64,000 bases of DNA from Curtobacterium sp. MCLR17_032 (lineage in GTDB: Bacteria > Actinomycetota > Actinomycetes > Actinomycetales > Microbacteriaceae), in assembly GCF_003234795.2 (NCBI RefSeq), contig NZ_CP126268.1, positions 1,116,001 through 1,180,000 on the forward strand, in the 5' to 3' direction. Shown here in pieces: positions 55,773 to 64,000 of the stretch. The notes beneath the pieces were generated by a model. That model worked only from the letters and a program-made list of their open reading frames with translations, was not told the DNA's origin and did not search any database. Every line of letters begins with the position of its first letter. Positions within the stretch are counted from its first letter, which is position 1. Made by a program: the position numbers and the translations under genes.

Positions 55773-57290
55773 TCAGCGTGCCGGGCTCGGTGCGGTCCGC
55801 ACCTCCGGGACACGGATGGTGACCTCGAGGCCGCCGGTGGGGAGGTTGCGGAGGGTGGCCGAGCCTCCCGCCCGTTCGGCGACGGCCCGGACGATCGCCA
55901 GTCCGAGGCCGGAGCCGCCGGGCATCGGGATGCCGGGGGCGGCGTCCGGGTCGCGACGGGACGTGCGGGCCTCGTCCGGCCGGGTGAAGCGGTCGAACGC
56001 GACGGGGACGAACGACTCGGGGACACCGGGGCCGTCGTCGGTGATCTGCAGGACGCCCTCGCCGGGGGTGGTCCGCCAGGTGACGACGACGCTGCCGCCG
56101 CGGGGGAGCGCGGCGACGGCGTTGCCGGCGGTGTTCGTGACGAGTTGTGCCATCCCGCCGGTGTCGAGCCGGTACTGCGGTTCCACCGTGCCGCCGCCGA
56201 TGCCCGGGCCCGAGCCGCCGACCGCGACGGGTGGGTCGAGCTCGAAGTCGACGGTGACGTCCTTGGCGCTCGCGATGAGCCGGACGCGGTCGACGGCGGC
56301 CATCACCTCGTCGCCGAGGTCCGACCACGCGGTGGCCGTCTCCGTGGCACCGTCGGCCGATCGGCGTTCCGACTCCTCGATGCGGGACAGGGTGAGCAGG
56401 TCGTTGGCGAGCCTCGAGAGCCGGGCGACGCTGGTCTTCGCCCGCTCGATGTGGGCGGCGAGGGCCTGGGCGTCGTCCCCGTCGAGCGAGGCCAGGTCGA
56501 GCTGGGTGGTGAGGATCGCGAGCGGGGTGCGCAGCTCGTGGCTGGCGTCGGACACCATCTGCCGTTCCCGCTCGGTGGCCTGGCGGGTGCGGGCGAGGAA
56601 GGCGTTCAGGGTCGTGGCGAGGGACGCCAGTTCGTCCTGGGCAGGGCCGACCGGCAACTCGGCGCGTTCCGGGGCGACGGAGAGTCGTTCGGCCTCGCGA
56701 CGCATCCGGGTGACGGGACGCAGCGCGGTGGTCGCGAGCACCCAGGACGCGACACCGAAGGCCACCAGGATCGCCAGTCCGGTGACGGACAGCGTCGTGG
56801 TGAGGTCGTCGACGACGATCGCCTCGGCCTGGGAGTTGCGGGCGGCGACCACGGTCCAGCGGCCGGCCTGGTTGACGGGGTGCTCGATGACGACGCGGTA
56901 CTCCGAGTCGCCCACGTCGATGACGGAGGTGCCGGCGGGGGTGGTGCGCAGGCTGCCGAGTGCCTGTTCGAGACGGCCGGGCATCGACGACAGGGTGATG
57001 TCACCCGTCGGCGAGACCACGGCGACGAACTGGGCGTTGCCCGGCGGCGAGAGGTTCGGGTCGCTGTCGACCTCGAGCGTTGCGACGTACGGGTCGGTGT
57101 CGGCGTCGAGCAGTGTCTCGGTGGCGCGCGCGACGACGCTGACGACCTGCAGCCGCATCACGAGCACGAGCAGCGCGATGACGACGGCCGCGATGACCGT
57201 CGACCCGATGGTGATGCGGAGTCGCAGCGACAGCGCGCCCACGGTCCACCGGGGCGGCCGCGCGGGTGCTGCCGCGTCCGACCGCGTCAC
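55773..57290 (-). CDS. OmpR-type sensor histidine kinase
   Basis: A 505-residue kinase with two transmembrane helices (about 27-48 and 166-188), an extracellular sensor of about 115 residues, a HAMP domain (LRPVTRMRREAERLSV), the DHp motif VSDASHELRTPL with His251, and an HATPase with DDGPGVP and GSGLGLAIV. The N-box is unusual (QLVTNTAGNAVA). GTG start 7 nt after its response regulator stop. The signal is unknown. Confidence 0.94.
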   Translation of the reverse strand: MTRSDAAAPARPPRWTVGALSLRLRITIGSTVIAAVVIALLVLVMRLQVVSVVARATETLLDADTDPYVATLEVDSDPNLSPPGNAQFVAVVSPTGDITLSSMPGRLEQALGSLRTTPAGTSVIDVGDSEYRVVIEHPVNQAGRWTVVAARNSQAEAIVVDDLTTTLSVTGLAILVAFGVASWVLATTALRPVTRMRREAERLSVAPERAELPVGPAQDELASLATTLNAFLARTRQATERERQMVSDASHELRTPLAILTTQLDLASLDGDDAQALAAHIERAKTSVARLSRLANDLLTLSRIEESERRSADGATETATAWSDLGDEVMAAVDRVRLIASAKDVTVDFELDPPVAVGGSGPGIGGGTVEPQYRLDTGGMAQLVTNTAGNAVAALPRGGSVVVTWRTTPGEGVLQITDDGPGVPESFVPVAFDRFTRPDEARTSRRDPDAAPGIPMPGGSGLGLAIVRAVAERAGGSATLRNLPTGGLEVTIRVPEVRTAPSPAR

Positions 57291-57297
57291 GCGGTCG

Positions 57298-57975
57298 TCA
57301 CGCGCCGATCAGGTCGAGCCGGTAGCCGCGACCACGGACCGTGCTGATGGCGACGGTGGCCTCCTGCGCGACGAGCTTCTTGCGCAGGTACGAGATGTAC
57401 TGCTCGACGACGTTCGGGTCGACGTGCTGCGAGCCGTCCCAGACCTCTTCGAGGATCTTCGGCCGGTCCACGACTGTGCCGACCGAGCGGGCGAGCAGCC
57501 GGAGCAGCGCGAACTCGGTGGGGCTCATCGCGACCCGCTGGCCCTTGATGGACACGCGGCGGGCTTCGGAGTCGATGGAGACGTCGCCGACCTCGATGGT
57601 GCGGGGGGCGCCGACCGGCTCGCGACGACCGAGGGCGCGGAGCCGGGCGGTCAGTTCGGCGAACGCGAACGGCTTGGTGAGGTAGTCGTCGGCGCCGGCG
57701 TCGAGCCCGAAGACCCGGTCGTCGACGGCGTCGCGTGCGGTGACGAGCAGGATCCGGACCGGGTCCTCTCGCTCGCGGACACGTCGTGCGAGTTCGAACC
57801 CGGACATGCCGGGCATCATCACGTCGACCACGGCGATGTCGTACGCCTGCTCACCGAGGGCGATCAGCGCCTCGACGCCGTTCTCGACCGCGGTGACGCG
57901 GTACCCCTCTGCCGCGAGCCCGCGCTCCATGAGCGCGCGCATCTCGTCATCGTCCTCGACCACCAACAAGCGCAT
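57298..57975 (-). CDS. OmpR/PhoB-family response regulator
   Basis: A 225-residue regulator. Receiver: VVEDDDEM, phospho-acceptor Asp51 (VVDVMMPGMSG), Lys in TKPF. Winged-helix DNA-binding domain: MSPTEFALLRLLA to VRGRGYRLD. AGGAGG 6 nt before ATG 57975. First gene of the pair, divergent from the small gene at 58184. Confidence 0.96.
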   Translation of the reverse strand: MRLLVVEDDDEMRALMERGLAAEGYRVTAVENGVEALIALGEQAYDIAVVDVMMPGMSGFELARRVREREDPVRILLVTARDAVDDRVFGLDAGADDYLTKPFAFAELTARLRALGRREPVGAPRTIEVGDVSIDSEARRVSIKGQRVAMSPTEFALLRLLARSVGTVVDRPKILEEVWDGSQHVDPNVVEQYISYLRKKLVAQEATVAISTVRGRGYRLDLIGA

Positions 57976-58183
57976 CTGGACCTCCTGCGACCCATCGTGG
58001 CACCGAACCGGCTCCGGCGGGCGGATCGGTACCCGCGAGGCCTGAACACCGTCACAGCAGATCTGGGCTCCGGCTGCGCCCTGTGGACAGGTCGAGACCC
58101 GTCGGTACTGGCCGATCGCATCGCGTTGCTATGCTCCGGCCCGGACGCTGTACCCGACAGACCGTCCTGTACTTGGGGGCACC

Positions 58184-58501
58184 ATGCACGACCCGGACCA
58201 TCCGGAGATCGTCCGCTTGCGCGCCGAACTCGACTCCGCCTGGAAGGGCGTCGTCGGCCTCGGCTCGCTCGACGGACCACATCGCGACCGCGTCGTCGCC
58301 GACCTGCACACCGCCGTGCCGGACGCAGCGGGGCGCGCTGCGCGTGCCGCCGGCCGGGAGGCGGTGGTCGCCGAGATCCGCCGGTTCGCCGACCTCGACG
58401 TGGCCGGCTCCGACCCGTCCTGGCCGGCCGCCGGGGTGTGGGCGGACGTCCTCGAGACGGCACGCCAGGCAGCGTGTGGCATGGACGAACCGGTCCACTG
58501 A
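58184..58501 (+). CDS. Small soluble protein of unknown function
   Basis: A 105-residue, Ala/Asp/Arg-rich protein with likely helical content (PEIVRLRAELDSAWKGVVGLGSLDGPHRDRVVADLHTA is shown only by its ends PEIVRLRAEL and VVADLHTA). A TATGCT -10 box (58130-58135) and a GGGGG stretch before ATG 58184 support expression. Divergent from the response regulator. No family recognised. Confidence 0.7.
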   Translation: MHDPDHPEIVRLRAELDSAWKGVVGLGSLDGPHRDRVVADLHTAVPDAAGRAARAAGREAVVAEIRRFADLDVAGSDPSWPAAGVWADVLETARQAACGMDEPVH

Positions 58502-58544
58502 ACCGTCGAACCGGTCTGCTGGCCCGTTCCGCGGCTCGGACCGC

Positions 58545-59606
58545 TCAGTCGTCCTCGCCGAGCAGTTCCTCGCGTACGCGTCGGACGTCCTCGAGCAGCG
58601 CCCCGATGAGCACCCAGTGCCGCGAGTTCGGCCGGACGACCGCGAGCGGCGCCGTCAGCGCGTGCTCGACCGCGGTCTCCTCCGGACCCTCGGCGAGCTC
58701 ACCCGGCGTCAACCGTGTGGACTCGACCTGGGCCCCGAGGCGGCGGACGTCCGAGCCGATCCGGGCGACCTCGGTGGCGATCCGGCCGACCATCGGGTCG
58801 TCCCGGAGGTCCGGCGCCGTGTTGTCCCGGACGGCGCGGGTCATGCCGGTGACGCGGGTGACGAGGACGCGCAGGTGTTCGGCGACGGCGACGTCCCGCT
58901 CGAGGATCGTCCGGTGCCGTCCGCCGCGGGGGTTCATGGCGAGCGAGTCCCGGGCCGAGGTGAGTGCTGCCTCCGTCCGGGCGTGCTGCTGGCGGAGCGC
59001 CCGGGCCTGCAGCAGCGCCGCGTGCCACTGCTCGTGGTCCCACCCCTCGGTGAGTCCGACGGCGATGCGCTCGAACGCCGCCGCGGTGTCGCGTGCCAGG
59101 CGGGCGACGGCCAGGTGTGCCGGTTCGAGCAGCACCGGCGGCACGATGACGGCGTTCACGACGAGGGCGACGACGGCTCCGATCACGGTCTCGAGGATCC
59201 GGTCGGCCGAGTAGTTCGGCGTGACGACCCCGGCGGTGAGCACGAGCATCCCGCTGATGCCGACCTGGGTGGCCGAGGTGGGCGTGAGGCGCAGGGCCCA
59301 GGCGAGCAGGATCGCCAGAACGACGACGAGCAGCACGATCCACACCGCGTCACCGAGCAGCAGGTGCACCCCGGTCGCCAGGACCACGCCGAGCAGGACC
59401 CCGGCACTGCGCTCCAGGCCCTTCACGAACGACTGGTTGATGCTCGGCTGCACGACGAGCAGGGCGGCGATCGCGGCGAACGTCGGGAACGGTCCCCGGA
59501 TCAGCAGCTCGCACAGCAGCACCGCCGCGACCACCGCCACCGCGGTCTTCACGACCTGCAGGAAGGGGGTGCGGCTGGAGCTGCGGAGGCGCCTGACCGG
59601 GTTCAC
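58545..59606 (-). CDS. FUSC / aromatic-acid exporter family membrane protein
   Basis: A 353-residue protein. The N-terminal half holds about six helices, with the FUSC signature FAAIAALLVVQPSINQSFVKGLERSAGVLLGVVLA. The C-terminal half is a soluble helical domain (about 165-350). The family includes exporters of aromatic acids and envelope transporters; substrate unknown. It lies next to the OmpR-type system, which may control it. Confidence 0.88.
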   Translation of the reverse strand: MNPVRRLRSSSRTPFLQVVKTAVAVVAAVLLCELLIRGPFPTFAAIAALLVVQPSINQSFVKGLERSAGVLLGVVLATGVHLLLGDAVWIVLLVVVLAILLAWALRLTPTSATQVGISGMLVLTAGVVTPNYSADRILETVIGAVVALVVNAVIVPPVLLEPAHLAVARLARDTAAAFERIAVGLTEGWDHEQWHAALLQARALRQQHARTEAALTSARDSLAMNPRGGRHRTILERDVAVAEHLRVLVTRVTGMTRAVRDNTAPDLRDDPMVGRIATEVARIGSDVRRLGAQVESTRLTPGELAEGPEETAVEHALTAPLAVVRPNSRHWVLIGALLEDVRRVREELLGEDD

Positions 59607-59673
59607 CCCTCCACGCTAGCCAGGACCCGCACGCCGAGCCGACCGACTACGCCACGAATCCGCGCACACACGG

Positions 59674-60927
59674 TTGACTGTCGCCGTGTGGCCGAACCAT
59701 GAGCGCGTCATCCCCGAGGCCTTCGCCGGGTCGGGGACGAGCGTCGTCGCTGCCCGCGCGCACTCGGTCGAACCGTCGGGCAACGGCTACCTCTACGGCT
59801 ACGAGGTGGACACCGTCGACCGGAACGGCCAGCGCGCCACGGTCCTGACGTACGTCGACACGGGCGGCACCCACGACCAGAACAGCGCCATCGTCACCGA
59901 CCCCGCGTCGGGGGAGCCGGTGTCGGTGTGGGCCTACCCGAACGACCCGGGCCTCCCGGTCCTGCCGCAGGTGACGTACCGGGACGCCGTCGCGGAGCTG
60001 CTGACCACCCTCGGCATGCCGGTGACGGACCCGACCCTGACGGTGGCCGCGTACCGACCCGGCAAGCGCGCCGTGGTCCGTGTCGACGCGCCGGAGCGCA
60101 CCCTCTTCATCAAGATCGTCCGCCCGCACCGGGTCGCCCCGATCGTCCGGACGCACGAGCAGTTCGCCGCGGCCGGTCTGCCGGTGCCCCGCGTGCTGTC
60201 GAGCCGTGGGGACGGGCTGCTCGTCCTCGAACTCGTCCGGGGCGTGCCGGCCGGCAGCCGGATCACCGAGATCGCCGACGACCCGCGCTTCGTGGCGTCG
60301 CTGGCGGCACTCACCGGTCGCATCGCCGCGGTGCCGATGACGCAGCAGGCTCGGGCCGACGCGATGGACCACGCGGACTGGCACCGCCGGACCCTGACGA
60401 CCGCGCTGCCCGGCGACGCCGAGGAGATCGACCGCCTGTACGACGCGATCGGACGTCGGTCGATCGGCTGGAACGCGGCACAGAAGCAGGTGGTGCACGG
60501 CGACCTGCACCTCGAGCAGGTGTTCGTCGACGAAGACGAGCCGTGGCGCATCTCGGGTCTGCTCGACATCGACACCGCCGGGTGGGGCCACCCGGTTCGC
60601 GACGTCGGTGCGGTCGTCGCGCACCTCGTCGTGACCGGGCTGTGGCACCGCTCCCGTGGCGACGTCGACCGCGGGGCCGCCGCCGAGCGCCTCGCAGACG
60701 CGGTCGCGCGCGACTGGGCAGCCCGGAACCCGCAGGAGGCCGAGCGTCTCGGTCCGGCGATCGGCGCGCAGCTCCTCGCGCACGCGGGTGGGCAGGCGAC
60801 CACCGGGTCGGCGAACGGGATCGCGACGGCGGAACAGCTGCTCGCGGCGACGCGAGCCGCCCTGGCGGAACCGGCCCCGGGCCTCCCCTCCGGTGCCGGC
60901 CGGCCGCGGTCCGCACCGCGCGTCTGA
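59674..60927 (+). CDS. APH-fold phosphotransferase with N-terminal extension
   Basis: A 417-residue kinase-like protein. An N-terminal domain of about 120 residues (EVIPEAF-type, FAGSGTSVVAARAHS) precedes the kinase fold: AAYRPGKRAVVRV and LFIKIVRPHR (nucleotide Lys), catalytic loop VVHGDLHLEQVFVD with His275 and Asp277, and metal-binding LLDIDTAGWGHP. The usual Asn of HxDxxxxN is Gln here. The substrate is unknown; relatives phosphorylate antibiotics, sugars or maltose. The start is unsure: TTG 59674 or GTG 59686, neither with a ribosome-binding site. Confidence 0.85.
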   Translation: MTVAVWPNHERVIPEAFAGSGTSVVAARAHSVEPSGNGYLYGYEVDTVDRNGQRATVLTYVDTGGTHDQNSAIVTDPASGEPVSVWAYPNDPGLPVLPQVTYRDAVAELLTTLGMPVTDPTLTVAAYRPGKRAVVRVDAPERTLFIKIVRPHRVAPIVRTHEQFAAAGLPVPRVLSSRGDGLLVLELVRGVPAGSRITEIADDPRFVASLAALTGRIAAVPMTQQARADAMDHADWHRRTLTTALPGDAEEIDRLYDAIGRRSIGWNAAQKQVVHGDLHLEQVFVDEDEPWRISGLLDIDTAGWGHPVRDVGAVVAHLVVTGLWHRSRGDVDRGAAAERLADAVARDWAARNPQEAERLGPAIGAQLLAHAGGQATTGSANGIATAEQLLAATRAALAEPAPGLPSGAGRPRSAPRV

Positions 60928-60986
60928 CGCGGTCCGCACCGCGCGTCTGACGCGGTCCGCACCGCACGTCTGACGCGGTCCGCACG
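60907..60986. repeat. 23-bp tandem repeat spanning the APH stop codon
   Basis: Three units (60907-60929, 60930-60952, 60953-60975) and a partial fourth. Each contains GTCTGACGCGG, so the stop TGA (60925-60927) is copied in every unit. Confidence 0.93.
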
Positions 60987-61462
60987 CACGTCCGTCACGG
61001 TCCGCGCCGCCGTCGTGCCGGTCGCGCCGTGTCCCGGCCGGGAGGCCCGCCACGCGCGGGGTGTGGAGAGTCGCCTCCGTCGGGGGCTGGGGAGTAAACT
61101 GACCGCGCACGCACGGCGTGCTCGCATGTCGCGGCGATCCCTGCCGCGACGACCGGTCGCTGGCCGGTGCGGGCCGCAGCCGCGTCGCCTGGCAGGTCAG
61201 ACCTCCAGGACGTTCTCCGGGGGACCTCCTCCGGGATGGGGGCGTGCGTGAGACGCCGCCGGACTCCCGCGCAGACCGTCACATCGACCACCGGCCCGCA
61301 CCTGGGCCCGCGATGCGGCCTGTCGGATCGATCCGGCGTGCTGCGGGCCACGGCGGCCCGTGGTGGACACCGGTGCGACGGCCACGACACGGGGCAGCCG
61401 CACCACACGACTTCCGCCCGTACCGGGTGGCTCGCCCCGACGAGGGCGGAACAGGAGGAGCC
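60987..61462 (+). other. Gene-free region with a structured leader before the helicase gene
   Basis: No gene is supported. A TAAACT -10 box (61095-61100) predicts a start near 61107 and a leader of about 355 nt. GTCGCGGC pairs with GCCGCGAC (61128-61150), followed by a CCGG/CCGG stem and further GC-rich inverted repeats. It matches no RNA family I recognise. Confidence 0.55.
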
Positions 61463-63589
61463 TTGGCTCGATCAGGTACCCGTCGCGCTGCCGGTGGCAC
61501 GCGGACGGCTGCGCGCCGGACCCGGCCGCTCGACAACGACGGCCTCATCCCCGTCCTCGCCCGCGCCGTTCGTGAGGTCGAAGCCGCAGCACAGCGCGGC
61601 CCCCTCAAGGCGACGAACCGCACGAAGTTCCAGGCGGTCGCCCTGCTCATGCGCGAGGAGCGTGCCCGCGTCAAGGCGGACGCCACGCTCACGGACTCGC
61701 AGCGTGCAGAGCAGCTGAAGCGCCTGGACGGTGTCGCGACGATCCTCGCGAAGACCGCGGCGCGGGACACCAGCGTCATCCAGCTCCTCACCGAAGAGGC
61801 GCAGGTCTCCGAGGCGACCCGCACCGTGAAGCGCGACATGATGATCGACGCCGGTCTCGAACTGCAGCCGGAGGACCTGGTCATCGCGGCCGAGCCCACC
61901 GCCGCGGTCGAAGCCCCCGAGCGGTCCGTCGTGCCGCAGTCGGTCGTGCGTCGTCAGCTCGCCAACCCGTTCCTGCCGCCGGACTTCGCGCTCGCCGACC
62001 AGCCCGTCGCGCACCCGCGGCGCCTGGCGAACTGGGAGCTCTTCGGTCCGCTCTTCAAGTCGTTCGAGTACGGCGCCGGCGGGGGAGCGGCCTCGATGCC
62101 GCTGCCCGAGCCGACGACGCTGCAGACCCCGGCCGGTGCCTCGCTGATGAAGCACCAGGCGGAACTCGTCACCTCGGCAGCGCGGGGGCACCGCACCTTC
62201 CTGCTCGCCGACGAGCCGGGCCTCGGCAAGACCGCGCAGTCGCTGATCGCCGCCGATGCTGCCAAGGCCTTCCCGCTGCTCGTCGTCGTGCCGAACGTCG
62301 TCAAGACGAACTGGGCCCGTGAGGCCGAGCGCTGGGTCCCGAACCACCGCGCCACGGTCATCCACGGCGACGGCCAGGACCTCGACGGGTTCGCCGACAT
62401 CATCATCGTGAACTACGAGATCCTGGACCGGCACGTCGGCTGGCTCGGGTCCTTCGGGTTCAAGGGCATGGTCGTCGACGAGGCGCACTTCATCAAGAAC
62501 AAGGACTCGCAGCGGTCGAAGTTCGTGCTGCAGCTCGCCGAGAAGATCCGCGAGCGCACCGCGAACCCGCTGCTCATGGCACTGACCGGTACGCCGCTCA
62601 TCAACTCGGTCGAGGACTTCCGCACGATCTGGGAGTTCCTCGGCTGGATCGACGACAAGAAGCCCCGCGCGCAGCTCATGAACGAGCTCGAGGAGATCGG
62701 GCTGACCCCGGCCGACCAGGGCTTCTTCAGCGAGGCGCGGAAGGCCGTGATCGACCTCGGCATCGTCCGACGCCGCAAGGTCGACGTGGCCGCGGACATC
62801 CCGGCACGTCGGATCGCCGACATCCCGGTCGAGCTCGACGGCGACGAGGGCCGCTCCATCCGCGACGCCGAGCGCGAGCTCACCGCGAAGCTCGTCAAGC
62901 GCTACCACCAGGCGCTCGCCGCCCGCACCGGCCAGGCGCCGGTCGAGGGCATCGACGAGAAGCTCGTCCGCCAGGTCGCCCGCTGGGAGCTCGAGGACCA
63001 GGACGCCTCGTCCACCGGCGAGAACGTGTTCTCGATGGTGCGTCGCATCGGCCGTGCCAAGGCGCAGCTCGCGGCGGACTACGCGGCGCAGCTCGCCTCG
63101 AACGTCGGCAAGGTCGTGTTCTTCGCGAAGCACCTCGACGTGATGGACCAGGCGGAAGAGGTCTTCGCCCGCCGGCACCTGCGCACCGCGACGATCCGTG
63201 GCGACCAGACCCCGGCGCAGCGCACGGCCGAGATCGACTCGTTCGTGAACGACCCGGACGTCGCCGTCATCGTCTGCTCGCTGACCGCGGCCGGCGTCGG
63301 CCTGAACCTGCAGGTCGCCTCCAACGTCGTCCTCGCCGAACTGTCGTGGACGAGCGCCGAGCAGACGCAGGCGATCGACCGCGTGCACCGCATCGGTCAG
63401 GAGGAGCCCGTCACCGCGTGGCGCATCATCGCCGCGCAGACGATCGACACCAAGATCGCGGAGCTCATCGACTCGAAGGCCGGGCTGGCCGCACGCGCGC
63501 TCGACGGCTCGGACGAAGAGGTCGTCGACTCCGGCGACATCCAGCTCGACGCGATGGCGGCGCTGCTGCTCGACGCGCTGTCGCGGTAG
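61463..63589 (+). CDS. SNF2-family DEAD/DEAH helicase
   Basis: A 708-residue ATPase. N-terminal ~200 residues are helical and basic without a known domain. The SNF2 core has motif I DEPGLGKTAQS (GLGKT 253-257), motif II DEAH at 339-342, TGTPLINSVEDF, and C-terminal motifs VIVCSLTAAGVGLNLQVAS and QAIDRVHRIGQEEPV. Proteins of this kind translocate on double-stranded DNA in repair or remodelling. The TTG start at 61463 has AGGAGG 4 nt upstream, better than any other in-frame start. Simple GCGCTG-type repeats follow the stop. Confidence 0.9.
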   Translation: MARSGTRRAAGGTRTAARRTRPLDNDGLIPVLARAVREVEAAAQRGPLKATNRTKFQAVALLMREERARVKADATLTDSQRAEQLKRLDGVATILAKTAARDTSVIQLLTEEAQVSEATRTVKRDMMIDAGLELQPEDLVIAAEPTAAVEAPERSVVPQSVVRRQLANPFLPPDFALADQPVAHPRRLANWELFGPLFKSFEYGAGGGAASMPLPEPTTLQTPAGASLMKHQAELVTSAARGHRTFLLADEPGLGKTAQSLIAADAAKAFPLLVVVPNVVKTNWAREAERWVPNHRATVIHGDGQDLDGFADIIIVNYEILDRHVGWLGSFGFKGMVVDEAHFIKNKDSQRSKFVLQLAEKIRERTANPLLMALTGTPLINSVEDFRTIWEFLGWIDDKKPRAQLMNELEEIGLTPADQGFFSEARKAVIDLGIVRRRKVDVAADIPARRIADIPVELDGDEGRSIRDAERELTAKLVKRYHQALAARTGQAPVEGIDEKLVRQVARWELEDQDASSTGENVFSMVRRIGRAKAQLAADYAAQLASNVGKVVFFAKHLDVMDQAEEVFARRHLRTATIRGDQTPAQRTAEIDSFVNDPDVAVIVCSLTAAGVGLNLQVASNVVLAELSWTSAEQTQAIDRVHRIGQEEPVTAWRIIAAQTIDTKIAELIDSKAGLAARALDGSDEEVVDSGDIQLDAMAALLLDALSR

Positions 63590-63661
63590 CGCGCGGCGCG
63601 GCGCGGGCGCGTGCGCTGGCGCTGGCGCTGGCGCGGGCGCCCGGCTGGCGCCGTTCGGCTG

Positions 63662-63723
63662 CGCACAACAGGAACCCGCTCGAACCATGGGAGACCGTGG
63701 TTCGAGCGGGTTCCTGTTGTGCG
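63662..63723. repeat. 62-nt palindrome between helicase and mycoredoxin genes
   Basis: Arms of 26 perfect pairs plus three more (one G-T) around the loop GAGA. The stem includes AGGAACCCGCTCGAACCA and is of mixed composition. No T-run. Confidence 0.9.
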
Positions 63724-63738
63724 GGTCCGGCTGGCGCC

Positions 63739-63769
63739 GGGGCCGCCGGGGCCGCCGGGGCCGCCGGGG
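63739..63769. repeat. GGGGCCGCC tandem repeat
   Basis: Three 9-bp units and a partial one lie about 25 nt beyond the mycoredoxin stop. Confidence 0.85.
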
Positions 63770-63793
63770 TCGCGGGCGCCGCGGCGCAGCGGG

Positions 63794-64000
63794 TCAGACG
63801 CGGGACTGCACCTCGGCCAGGGACGGGTTCGTCGCCGTGCTGCCGTCCGGGAAGACCAGCGTCGGCACGGTCTGGTTGCCGCCGTTGACCTCGGCGACGA
63901 GTTCGGCCGTCCCGGGGGTGGTCTCGATGTCGACCTCGCGGAAGGGCACGCCCGCCTTGGTCATCTGGTTCTTCAGCCGGGCGCAGTAGCCGCACCAGGT
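63794..64000 (-). CDS. Mycoredoxin / glutaredoxin-like protein (partial, N-terminus cut)
   Basis: The last 68 residues of a thioredoxin-fold protein run off the window. The active site CGYC (TWCGYCARLKNQM) and cis-Pro loop NQTVPTLVFPDGS identify the Mrx1/NrdH-like group. Mycoredoxin reduces mycothiol-mixed disulfides in Actinobacteria. The start lies beyond base 64000. Confidence 0.9.
   Translation of the reverse strand, partial: TWCGYCARLKNQMTKAGVPFREVDIETTPGTAELVAEVNGGNQTVPTLVFPDGSTATNPSLAEVQSRV

Noticed and set aside
55675..59214. Very long open frames opposite the kinase, regulator and FUSC genes
   Set aside because: They are GC-bias shadows: Arg/Ser-rich, without domains, and opposite well-supported genes.
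60907..60986. Tandem repeats considered as a CRISPR array
   Set aside because: Units are head-to-tail with no spacers and no cas genes are present; the same holds for 13798, 55671 and 25278.
61107..61462. Possible RNase P RNA or tmRNA
   Set aside because: Neither the conserved RNase P core (GAGGAAAGTCC-type) nor a tRNA-like end and tag frame could be found.

Overview
The window is GC-rich actinobacterial chromosome. Protein sequences and gene order (clpP-clpP-clpX; ileS-folC-DUF4233-ndk; rne-rplU-rpmA-obgE-proB-proA-nadD-rsfS-tRNA-Ala) point to a member of Microbacteriaceae. Curtobacterium or a close relative is my best guess, from recognition only and not from any search. GTG and TTG starts, four-base start/stop overlaps, Rho-independent hairpins without long T-runs, and -10 boxes sitting 6-7 nt before a start codon (leaderless messages) recur throughout.

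Layout. 1-3959: end of clpP1, clpP2 and clpX (Clp protease), with an inserted reverse-strand pair of copper-handling secreted proteins (YcnI, CopC) behind a perfect palindromic operator. 4059-7742: M3 oligopeptidase, then a TetR regulator divergent from an alpha/beta hydrolase with two operator copies between them. 7916-13805: the most accessory-looking block, a secreted CBM2-FN3 protein, a NarL-type two-component system and a 907-residue secreted CBM2-FN3-M60 (enhancin-like) zinc metallopeptidase. 13912-18702: a small conserved protein, valS and an MHS-type MFS transporter. 18959-24917: an opportunistic Dpp/Opp-type importer (fused double ATPase, two permeases, lipoprotein) divergent from a TetR regulator. 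24990-26975: a Pro/Gln-rich membrane protein and a CDF metal transporter.

27003-32863: an ileS operon headed by a translational T-box riboswitch, followed by folC, DUF4233 and ndk. 32948-34559: a DsbA-like oxidoreductase and its VKOR partner (oxidative folding). 34887-46864: RNase E/G, ribosomal proteins L21 and L27, Obg GTPase, proline biosynthesis, NadD, a long disordered membrane protein, RsfS and tRNA-Ala(GGC). 46973-49509: aldose epimerase and PabB. 49528-55678: a complete SOS mutagenesis cassette imuA-imuB-dnaE2 under two LexA boxes. 55773-60927: an OmpR-type two-component system, a small unknown protein, a FUSC-family membrane protein and an APH-fold kinase. 60987-64000: a long structured leader, an SNF2-family helicase and the end of a mycoredoxin gene.

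Beyond gene content, two structural themes recur. First, four unrelated genes end in tandem duplications that carry the stop codon with them (7880, 13798, 55671, 60907). Second, long near-perfect palindromes (60-74 nt) lie in convergent gene junctions (940, 18822, 63662) in addition to ordinary terminators. The best candidate for an undescribed functional system is the CBM2-FN3 / two-component / M60 peptidase locus, which has twin palindromic sites in its divergent promoter region.
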